Shown in pieces: positions 1-6,872 of a stretch of 64,000 bases of DNA. The stretch covers positions 1,116,001 through 1,180,000 of the forward strand of contig NZ_CP146244.1 of the NCBI RefSeq assembly GCF_037039395.1, given 5' to 3'. Position 1 is the first letter of the stretch; every line of letters begins with the position of its first letter. This DNA comes from Agrobacterium vitis (GTDB lineage Bacteria; Pseudomonadota; Alphaproteobacteria; Rhizobiales; Rhizobiaceae). The translations under genes and the position numbers were made by a program. The notes under the pieces are model-generated. The model saw only the letters and a list, made by a program, of their open reading frames with translations, was not told the origin of the DNA and did no database searches.

Positions 1-398
1 ATGAACTGGCGGAAACGGCCCGGACCCGGCTTTTCATTGCGGAACACATAGCCGGCGCGGTAGGTGCGGTAGGGCAGTTGGATCTCGTTGAAATTTTCCG
101 CGACATGGCGGGCGAGCGGTGCGGTCAGGTCGTAGCGCAGGCTCATCCATTGCTCATCGTCGTCCTGAAGCGAGAACACGCCTTCGTTGGGGCGGTCGCT
201 ATCGGGCAGGAATTTTCCGAGCGCATCGGTATATTCGAACAGTGGCGTCTCAATGGGATCGAAGCCGTAGCGCTCATAGACCTCGCGGATTTTCGCGGTC
301 ATCTCGTTGACGGCGCGGATATCATGGGCTTGCCGATCCACGAAACCACGCGGCAGGCGGGCTCTCAGTTTCTGGGGCTTTTTGGTCTTTTCGCTCAT
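1..398 (-). CDS. hisS: Histidyl-tRNA synthetase, N-terminal part (cut by window edge)
   Basis: Charges tRNA-His with histidine in the cytoplasm. Only the first ~132 codons are present; the gene runs off the left edge. The visible residues include the class II motif 1 region ([12 protein letters not shown]), [10 protein letters not shown] and the conserved [10 protein letters not shown] segment, then [18 protein letters not shown], which belongs to motif 2. The start is the ATG at 396-398 on the minus strand, giving [19 protein letters not shown]. Assignment is secure from these motifs; what follows downstream of hisS is unseen. Confidence 0.93.
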   Translation of the reverse strand, partial: MSEKTKKPQKLRARLPRGFVDRQAHDIRAVNEMTAKIREVYERYGFDPIETPLFEYTDALGKFLPDSDRPNEGVFSLQDDDEQWMSLRYDLTAPLARHVAENFNEIQLPYRTYRAGYVFRNEKPGPGRFRQF

Positions 399-478
399 GA
401 TCGGCACCGAATGCTAGGGGAGTGTGTGTTGCGGCTGTCTTACAATCTATACAATAATCGCCGCTAGCCGTCTGCAAA

Positions 479-546
479 TGGCAATTTCTGCGCTTCCGGT
501 ACTCACGTACGTTAAGTACGCTCCGTTCCGGTTCTCGAAATCACCA
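479..546. repeat. Imperfect large palindrome, RIME-like intergenic element
   Basis: In the gap between hisS and the next gene a ~68-base imperfect palindrome is centred on GTAC-GTTAA-GTAC near 507-520. Matching outer blocks are CCGG on both arms, GAAAT/ATTTC and TGG/CCA. Rhizobial intergenic mosaic elements have large palindromes of this type, and I recall similar sequences in many Rhizobiaceae intergenic gaps. The rest of 399-653 shows no gene I can support. Confidence 0.5.
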
Positions 547-653
547 TTTTCGCCAGGCCAGCAGCAATTCTTGAACAGACTGTTAGTGGATGACGCCTTG
601 AGCGGCAAGGCCGAAGGCTGGTTTCAACCCGATGCCGATGCTATAGGCCGGGA

Positions 654-1418
654 ATGATCCTTGAAGCGCTGAATTACGCGGCAACATGGTGGGTGACGTC
701 GAAAACGCATCGGCCTTTTATCCGCTATTCCATCAATCTCTGGTCGCGCGCCCGCCGCTGCGCCAGCGATTGGGCCGAGCATGAGCGCAATTGCAAACGG
801 GCGGTTCTGCATGCGGCACAGCCGGTCATGCCACGCCGCACGGTTGTCGTGCTTGGCTCCGGCCTGCTGCGCGATGTGCCAGTTGTCGAGATGTCGCGGG
901 CCTTCGATACGGTCGTGTTGGTGGATCTGGTGCATGTCGCCAGCGTCCGGGCCTGGGTGGCGATGAAGGGGCTGAAGAACGTCCGTTTTATCGAGCGTGA
1001 TCTCTCCGGCTACGATGCTTTAAAACAGGGGCAGGTGCCGGAGCCGCTGGATTTCCTGCGCCGCGTTCCATGGCTCGATCTGGTGGTCTCGGCCAATCTG
1101 CTTTCCCAGATCGGCATGGGCGCCAAAAAGCGGCTGGCCGGGGAGACGGCTGGGGTGATGCCTGGGGATAGCGTGGCCCGGCTGATCCGCGCCCATCTCG
1201 ACGGGTTGACGCAAGTGCCCGCCCGCACCTGCCTGCTGACGGATATTTCTTTCTCCGTCATCGACCGAAATGGGGTTTTGCGTGAGGAAACCGATCTTCT
1301 AGCGGGCATGTCGCCGCCTGAAGCAGAGCAGGGCTGGGATTGGCCGGTTGCGCCGCTGGGTGAAGAGAGCAAGGACTACCGGATTCTCCACAAGGTCATA
1401 TATGCTTCCTCAGGTTGA
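654..1418 (+). CDS. Conserved hypothetical protein with methyltransferase-like Rossmann fold
   Basis: A 254-residue protein of unknown function. The central part looks like a class I SAM-methyltransferase core: a glycine motif VVVLGSGLLRD near residue 65, an acidic strand end VVLVDLVHV near 87, FIERDLSGY near 112 and a hydrophobic strand DLVVSANLLSQ near 140. No catalytic signature of a named methyltransferase family is evident. The start ATG follows a GGGA-type ribosome site. It is followed 37 bases later by a glycosyltransferase on the same strand, so a two-gene unit is possible. The fold is inferred, not proven. Confidence 0.55.
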   Translation: MILEALNYAATWWVTSKTHRPFIRYSINLWSRARRCASDWAEHERNCKRAVLHAAQPVMPRRTVVVLGSGLLRDVPVVEMSRAFDTVVLVDLVHVASVRAWVAMKGLKNVRFIERDLSGYDALKQGQVPEPLDFLRRVPWLDLVVSANLLSQIGMGAKKRLAGETAGVMPGDSVARLIRAHLDGLTQVPARTCLLTDISFSVIDRNGVLREETDLLAGMSPPEAEQGWDWPVAPLGEESKDYRILHKVIYASSG

Positions 1419-1455
1419 TTCGAACTATTGCTGACATGAGCCATTTGGGGGGTGT

Positions 1456-2565
1456 ATGCATTTTCTGTTTCTGGATACGAGTGGCATCGATTACGATCCG
1501 GAAACGCCTCTGCAAAAGCCACTCGGCGGCACGCAATCCGCCATTGCCTATCTTTCCGAGGAATTGGTCAAGGCTGGTGCCACGGTGACCCTGATGAACA
1601 ATCCAAGCCGTGAGCGGGTGGTCAAGGGTGTTCGGCTGGTGGAAAGTAGCACCATTGGGCGTGAGGGTTTCGGCCAGTTCGATATTGTCGTCGTGGTATC
1701 GGTGGCGTTGGGCATCAAATTTCGTCAGGTCGTTCCCAAGCATGTTCCTATGGTGCTTTATTGCCATCACGCTGCCGATCAGGTGTCGGTTTCGACCTTG
1801 CGGAATGCGGAGGAGCGGGCAGTTTGGGACGCCTTTGTCATGGTGAGCAATTGGCAGGTCAACGATTATGCCACGGCCTTTGGCCTTGAACCAACGCGGG
1901 CCGCGGTGATCGGCAATGCAGTATCTCCTGCTTTTCTGGAGCGTCCCTTGCAACCGGCATGGTTTGAGATCGGCGCTCCGCCAGTCCTGACCTATACCAG
2001 CACACCCTTTCGCGGATTGGACATTCTACTGTTAGCTTTTCCATCCATTCGCACCCGGGTGTCAGGGGCAGAGCTTAAAATTTTCTCGGGCATAAAGATT
2101 TATACAGCTGATGGTCAGAATGACCCCAATGCCTATCTCTATGAAGTTGCACGCAGCCTAGCGGGCGTGACCTACCACGATTCGGTTTCGCAGAAAAAAC
2201 TGGCTGATGTCATGGGGAATGCAGCTGCTTTGACTTATCCATCGACATTCGCGGAAACATTTTGCATAGCCGCTGTCGAAGCCTTGGCCAGCGGGGCGGA
2301 TGTGCTGACGACGCGACTTGGTGCGCTACCGGAAGTTCTAAATGGACTCGGCCAGTTCATGGATATGGCGCCATCCTACCGGCAGCTCGCGCAGAACTAT
2401 ATCGAATTTGCCAGTGAGGCCTTGGCGGCAATGAAGCGAGATCCGTCCGCTGCGGCGGCACGACGCCAGGAGCGGACGGACTATGTCCGTACCCACTTCA
2501 CCTGGGCGCGCCGGGCGCAGCAATGGCTGGATCTGGCAGGCCAGCTCAAGGGCCGGAAGGGCTGA
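1456..2565 (+). CDS. Glycosyltransferase, GT4-like (GT-B fold)
   Basis: A predicted cytoplasmic or membrane-associated sugar transferase of 369 residues. The N-terminal half contains the glycine-rich GGTQSAIAYLSEEL loop typical of GT-B enzymes. The C-terminal half has the donor-binding segment TYTSTPFRGLDILL and an E-x7-E-type motif in the stretch around FAETFCIAAVEALASG (about residues 260-275), followed by GALPEVL. Acceptor and donor cannot be read from sequence. It sits just downstream of the methyltransferase-like gene, with no polysaccharide cluster around it in this window. Confidence 0.75.
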   Translation: MHFLFLDTSGIDYDPETPLQKPLGGTQSAIAYLSEELVKAGATVTLMNNPSRERVVKGVRLVESSTIGREGFGQFDIVVVVSVALGIKFRQVVPKHVPMVLYCHHAADQVSVSTLRNAEERAVWDAFVMVSNWQVNDYATAFGLEPTRAAVIGNAVSPAFLERPLQPAWFEIGAPPVLTYTSTPFRGLDILLLAFPSIRTRVSGAELKIFSGIKIYTADGQNDPNAYLYEVARSLAGVTYHDSVSQKKLADVMGNAAALTYPSTFAETFCIAAVEALASGADVLTTRLGALPEVLNGLGQFMDMAPSYRQLAQNYIEFASEALAAMKRDPSAAAARRQERTDYVRTHFTWARRAQQWLDLAGQLKGRKG

Positions 2566-2609
2566 TCGAAAACGCTTGCCTCGTGAGGCGTTTGGCATAC
2601 ACTACCTCC

Positions 2610-2993
2610 ATGGCTCTCGTTCTTCGCCTTATGCTGGTTATTGCCGCTCTGGCCTATGGTGCCATGCCGGTTAGCGGCTTGGCGGCCACTTTTGGTATGG
2701 CGACGTCGATGACGATGCCGGTTTCCGAAACGCCCCATGGCCATGATATGATGCAGTCCGCATCGCCAATGCAGGCTGCTAGTCCTTCTGGGCATGTCCA
2801 CAAGATCGACCGGAATTGTCCTGATCGGCATCAGGCAATGGGATGTGGGCATTGTGCCGCCTGCGTGAGCCTGCTTGCGGATTTCTCCGTTATTTTGGGC
2901 AAGCCGGTTGTGGGGGATTGTTTGTTGCCGGGGACGACGACCCGGATGCTATCACAGGCGCCTCTGCCCTTGGTGCCGCCACCCCGTTTTTGA
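2610..2993 (+). CDS. Small secreted His/Cys/Met-rich protein, possibly copper-related
   Basis: About 127 residues. The first ~25 residues (LVLRLMLVIAALAYGAMP) form a signal peptide. The mature part is rich in Met and His (HGHDMM, HVHKIDRNC) and carries a CGHCAAC motif, all plausible soft-metal ligands. I chose the ATG at 2610 because it places the signal peptide at the N-terminus; upstream in-frame codons add a non-hydrophobic extension. The next gene encodes a DUF305 protein, a family found with copper resistance genes, so a periplasmic copper role is inferred. No named family was recognised. Confidence 0.55.
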   Translation: MALVLRLMLVIAALAYGAMPVSGLAATFGMATSMTMPVSETPHGHDMMQSASPMQAASPSGHVHKIDRNCPDRHQAMGCGHCAACVSLLADFSVILGKPVVGDCLLPGTTTRMLSQAPLPLVPPPRF

Positions 2994-3064
2994 TGAATGA
3001 AAGAGCCTATGGAGTCCGGGAAAGGCCGGGTTTCGAATGACTTCATCATCAGAAAGGGACCGTC

Positions 3065-3430
3065 ATGGTCAAAACCATATTTCTTGTTGCAAGCCTGTTG
3101 CTTGCCACCACTGCCGCTTATGCCGACGACACCATGAAAGGCATGGACCACTCCATGCCCTCTACCACGTTGAACGCGCCATCCAGCAAGGCTTTTACAG
3201 CCGCCAATGCCAGAATGCACAAGGCCATGGCCATGCCGATGACCGGCAACGCCGATGTGGATTTCGTGCGCGGCATGATTGCTCACCACCAAGGCGCTAT
3301 CGACATGGCCAAGGTAGAGTTGCAATATGGCAAGGACGAAAAGATCCGCAAGCTGGCCGAAGAGATCATCAAGGCGCAGCAGGGCGAAATTGCCATGATG
3401 CAGCAATGGCTTGATATGCACGGCAAATAA
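3065..3430 (+). CDS. DUF305 family secreted protein
   Basis: A 121-residue exported protein. A clear signal peptide ends at AYADD. The mature protein is Met/His-rich (MKGMDHSM, ARMHKAMAMPM) and has the DUF305 core FVRGMIAHHQGAIDMAKVEL followed by AEEIIKAQQGEIAMMQQWL, a helical bundle with ferritin-like character. Members such as CopM-type proteins bind copper in the periplasm; the specific role here is inferred from the family and from the His/Cys-rich neighbour upstream. The ATG is preceded by an AAAGGGA ribosome site. Confidence 0.85.
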   Translation: MVKTIFLVASLLLATTAAYADDTMKGMDHSMPSTTLNAPSSKAFTAANARMHKAMAMPMTGNADVDFVRGMIAHHQGAIDMAKVELQYGKDEKIRKLAEEIIKAQQGEIAMMQQWLDMHGK

Positions 3431-3500
3431 GCGACCGCGGCTGTCTCAAGTATTGGATACGCTTGAGGCAGCCGTGCAGTTGCCTTGCTTGGAGGAGAAC

Positions 3501-4202
3501 ATGACGCGGACGCTGACCACCATTGGCCTCGATGCCGACGATACGCTCTGGCAAAACGAGCAATTCTACCGGCTGACGGAAGAGCATTTCCGGTCGCTGC
3601 TGACTGATTATGCTGAATCCTCAATGATTTCAGAGCGGCTTCTGGAGGCGGAGAAGCGCAATCTGGCCCATTACGGTTTCGGCATCAAAGGTTTTACCCT
3701 GTCGATGATCGAGACGGCGCTGGATATTACCGAGGGAAGGGCGCCGGGCACTGTGATCGGCGAGATCCTGGCGATTGGCCGTGATCTGCTCAGCCATCCG
3801 GTGGAAACGCTGCCCGGGGTGCGTGACGTGCTGGAAGCCTTGGCGGGACAATATTTCCTGGTGATGATTACCAAGGGCGACCTGTTCGACCAGGAACGTA
3901 AATTGGCGCAATCCGGGCTTGGCGACTTCTTCGATGCAGTGGAAATTGTTTCCGACAAAAACGCCACCACCTATCGGCGGCTTTTTTCAAAGCATGGCGA
4001 TGAGCCGGAGCGCTCGATGATGGTTGGCAATTCGCTGAAATCCGACATCGTGCCAGCGTTAGCTGTCGGGGCCTGGGGTGTGTTCGTGCCCCATGAATTG
4101 ACCTGGGTTTTCGAGCATGTCGAAAAGCCGCTCGACGCACCACGTTTCCGTGAATTGCCCGAGATCAGCGCCTTGCCGGAGATGGTTGCTTCGATAGGCT
4201 AA
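3501..4202 (+). CDS. HAD superfamily hydrolase
   Basis: A cytoplasmic phosphatase-type hydrolase of 233 residues. HAD motif I is LDADDTLW (nucleophile Asp near residue 10), motif II is the VMITKGD segment, and motif IV is VGNSLKSDIVPALAVG. The cap is helical. The ATG at 3501 is preceded by a strong GGAGGAG site at the right distance, whereas in-frame codons further upstream overlap the DUF305 gene. Substrate unknown. Confidence 0.85.
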   Translation: MTRTLTTIGLDADDTLWQNEQFYRLTEEHFRSLLTDYAESSMISERLLEAEKRNLAHYGFGIKGFTLSMIETALDITEGRAPGTVIGEILAIGRDLLSHPVETLPGVRDVLEALAGQYFLVMITKGDLFDQERKLAQSGLGDFFDAVEIVSDKNATTYRRLFSKHGDEPERSMMVGNSLKSDIVPALAVGAWGVFVPHELTWVFEHVEKPLDAPRFRELPEISALPEMVASIG

Positions 4203-4205
4203 GGG

Positions 4206-4838
4206 CTAGGTGGGGCGAATAAACGTAGCCTTCAACTGCTCCACGGTCTCCCGGCAGATGCAGCCTTCCAGGTGGTCGTTAACCAGTCCCATCGCCTGCA
4301 TGAAGGCATAGACCGTGGTAGGCCCGACAAAACTCCAGCCGCGCTTTTTCAATTCCTTCGACAACCGGATTGAGGTGGGAGAGGTGGGATTGGCGCGTAG
4401 CGTTGCATAATCCATTGTTGCCGGGCGCTCTTCGGAACCCGGCTCGAAGCGCCAGAAATAAGCGGACAGGGAGCCAAATTCGGCCTGCAATTCCAAGGCA
4501 CGTCGGGCATTGTTGATGGTGGAAACGATCTTGCCTCGATGGCGTACGATGCCGGTATCGACAAGGCAGCGGGCAATGTCCGCATCATCGAATTGAGCCA
4601 CTTTTGCAAAGTCAAAACCGGCAAAGGCAGCGCGAAAATTCTCCCGCTTACGCAGGATGGTTAGCCAGGACAGGCCGGATTGAAAGCCTTCCAGGCAAAT
4701 TTTCTCAAACAGGCGGTGATCATCGGTAACGGGGCGACCCCATTCCTCGTCATGATAGCGGCGGTAATCGGCAAGCCCCCCGTGCCACGAGCAGCGCAAC
4801 ACACCCGCATCATCTGCAATCAATCCTGCACTATCCAT
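4206..4838 (-). CDS. tag: DNA-3-methyladenine glycosylase I
   Basis: Excises 3-methyladenine from alkylated DNA in base-excision repair. The protein is 210 residues. The zinc-binding residues of the Tag family can be placed at Cys16 and His29 at the N-terminus and in NDHLEGC near the C-terminus. The EEWGRPV and FEKICLEGFQSGLSW segments are family hallmarks, as is KKRGWSFVGPTTVYAFMQA. It converges on the HAD gene with only 3 bases between stops. Confidence 0.95.
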   Translation of the reverse strand: MDSAGLIADDAGVLRCSWHGGLADYRRYHDEEWGRPVTDDHRLFEKICLEGFQSGLSWLTILRKRENFRAAFAGFDFAKVAQFDDADIARCLVDTGIVRHRGKIVSTINNARRALELQAEFGSLSAYFWRFEPGSEERPATMDYATLRANPTSPTSIRLSKELKKRGWSFVGPTTVYAFMQAMGLVNDHLEGCICRETVEQLKATFIRPT

Positions 4839-5031
4839 TCCCGCTCCCTCGTTTGATTTTTTGTTTACTCTTTGTTCACTGTCTTTTCAAACGAAATACT
4901 AACCCTGACAAAAGCTTTCCCGCTTGGCGGCAATTTGAATGAAGGCGTGTTTACCATTTGCACAAGCGGCAGTGGCAGGTTGCTTCCAAAGGGACGGTCG
5001 GTCCTGATGGTTTAAAAAATGGGTTTAGCCG

Positions 5032-5832
5032 ATGCTGCCACCGCGTTTTCTCCTGAAAGCCAGTCTTGCCTTGACACTGGCGCTCACCTTGCCGGCCATA
5101 GCCGGACAGGCTGTGGCGCAGGATCGCTATCAAATCCGGCCACCGGTTGTCGTCAGCCCGGACCTTGCAGCGCCATGGCTATTGCAATTGGGTGTGCGGG
5201 CCGAGCCACCAGCCGTTAATCCGGGCAGGCCTTCTGCCGCCCAGCCGGTTTACTATCGCCCGGTGAGCAAGCCGGTACCACAGCAATATCGCCAGCCTGC
5301 CGCGTCCGCCGCACCGTTGCGGCCTGCGCTTCAACAAGCGTCAGCCATGCCCGCGCCCAGACAGATGTCGCCGACACCTGCACAATTCCTGCCGCAGGTG
5401 GTGGCCTACCAAACCAGGGAAAAGCCGGGCACGCTGGTGATCGATACCAATAATCGTTTTCTCTATCTGGTGATGGAGGGTGGAATGGCACGTCGCTATG
5501 GCGTTGGCGTCGGCAAGCCCGGTTTTGAATGGGCGGGTGAGCATAAGGTGACCCGCAAGACAGAGTGGCCGGAATGGATTCCGCCGCAGGAAATGATCGC
5601 GCGTGAAGCTGCCAAGGGCCATTATCTGCCGGCCCGCATGCAGGGTGGACCGGAAAATCCACTGGGCGCGCGGGCGCTTTATCTTGGTTCGACCCTCTAC
5701 CGCATTCACGGGACCAATGCGCCATGGACAATCGGCTATGGCGTGTCTTCCGGCTGCATCCGCATGCGCAACCAGGATGTAACGGATCTCTATGGCCGCG
5801 TACCCGTGGGTACGAAAGTCATCGTGATGTGA
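5032..5832 (+). CDS. L,D-transpeptidase (YkuD domain), periplasmic
   Basis: Predicted to form 3-3 peptidoglycan cross-links or attach proteins to peptidoglycan. The 266-residue product starts with a signal peptide (LLKASLALTLALTLPAIAGQAVAQ), then a Pro/Gln/Ala-rich linker to about residue 125, then a YkuD domain with VIDTNNRFLYLV, the HGTNAPW histidine and the catalytic SSGCIRM cysteine motif. A second YkuD gene follows 127 bases downstream. Rhizobiales carry many such enzymes, in keeping with their LD-cross-linked walls. Confidence 0.9.
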   Translation: MLPPRFLLKASLALTLALTLPAIAGQAVAQDRYQIRPPVVVSPDLAAPWLLQLGVRAEPPAVNPGRPSAAQPVYYRPVSKPVPQQYRQPAASAAPLRPALQQASAMPAPRQMSPTPAQFLPQVVAYQTREKPGTLVIDTNNRFLYLVMEGGMARRYGVGVGKPGFEWAGEHKVTRKTEWPEWIPPQEMIAREAAKGHYLPARMQGGPENPLGARALYLGSTLYRIHGTNAPWTIGYGVSSGCIRMRNQDVTDLYGRVPVGTKVIVM

Positions 5833-5959
5833 ACAGAGGCAGGCTTCTGATTTCAAGCCACACTATTGTCACTTTTTTGACAAAATCGACCGGGAACGGC
5901 TTGCAACATTGCTAAGCTTGGATAGTTTTGTTCGAACTGTTTGGAGAGGGGAATTGCCT

Positions 5960-6655
5960 ATGCGGATGAGGGGAACGGGTGTGGCGATGGCCGCATTGAT
6001 GATGGCAGCACTGGCCTTGCCAGCTTCGGGCTCGGCAGCACCAAGAGCGGACGATCCGGCCAGCTCGACGGCCAGCAGTGTTGTGACACCGCAGATGATG
6101 AAGCGGGAAGTTCCCGACAAGTTCAAGCGGCGGCTGGTGCGGCTCAGAACCGATGAGGTGCCGGGTACTATTATCATCGATACCAATAACAAGTTCCTCT
6201 ATCTCGTCGAAGGCAATAACCGGGCGATCCGCTACGGCGTCGGTGTCGGGCGCGAAGGTTTCGGTTGGTCGGGCGTTGTCAATATCGGTCGCAAGGTGGA
6301 ATGGCCAAGCTGGCGTCCGCCGGAAGAAATGCGTGTGCGGGAAGCGCGTCGTGGTCATGTCCTGCCGGTCGTGCAGGAAGGTGGACCGGATAATCCGCTC
6401 GGTGCGCGCGCCATGTATCTCTACAAGGGTAATCGCGATACGATTTTCCGCATTCATGGCACCAATCAGCCCTGGTCGATCGGGTTGAACCTGTCTTCGG
6501 GTTGCATCCGTATGAACAATAGGGATGTCGAGGATCTCTATGCCCGCGCCGAAATCGGCAGCAAGGTTATCGTCGTCGGTCCCGGTAATAAGCAAGGCGA
6601 AGTGAGTTTCGATGACCGTGGTATCGACCTGCTGCGGACGATCTTCGGCGGTTGA
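5960..6655 (+). CDS. L,D-transpeptidase (YkuD domain), periplasmic
   Basis: A second YkuD enzyme, 231 residues from the ATG at 5960. That start follows a GGAGAGGGG ribosome site and puts a signal peptide (GVAMAALMMAALALPASG) at the N-terminus; the longer in-frame start at 5909 lacks both. The domain has IIDTNNKFLYLVEG, HGTNQPWSIG and the catalytic SSGCIRM. It shares domain layout with the gene upstream but lacks the long Pro-rich linker, so the pair looks like an old tandem duplication. Confidence 0.9.
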   Translation: MRMRGTGVAMAALMMAALALPASGSAAPRADDPASSTASSVVTPQMMKREVPDKFKRRLVRLRTDEVPGTIIIDTNNKFLYLVEGNNRAIRYGVGVGREGFGWSGVVNIGRKVEWPSWRPPEEMRVREARRGHVLPVVQEGGPDNPLGARAMYLYKGNRDTIFRIHGTNQPWSIGLNLSSGCIRMNNRDVEDLYARAEIGSKVIVVGPGNKQGEVSFDDRGIDLLRTIFGG

Positions 6656-6719
6656 TGCCGGGTTCTCGCTGCCGCGAAATCTCAAATCCATCAAAGGCTC
6701 GATCTGTTCAAAGGCAAGT

Positions 6720-6750
6720 TAAGAAGAGTCATGTTCAATGGCTCTTCTTA
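6720..6750. terminator. Hairpin between convergent genes
   Basis: A stem of about 13 base pairs, TAAGAAGAG...CTCTTCTTA with one G-T pair, and a GTTCA loop. It lies between the second L,D-transpeptidase gene and the end of the convergent LuxR-type regulator. The position suits a bidirectional terminator, although no long T tract follows on the plus strand. Confidence 0.65.
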
Positions 6751-6872
6751 CAACAGTCAATTTCACGGCGACTGGCTCGGAGCAGCCGGGCTTATTGGCT
6801 CGGTCACATTGCAAAACTTCACATTGCAAACCCAAGCTTGAATTCAGCCATCGACCTGCTTTGCCATAGCAA

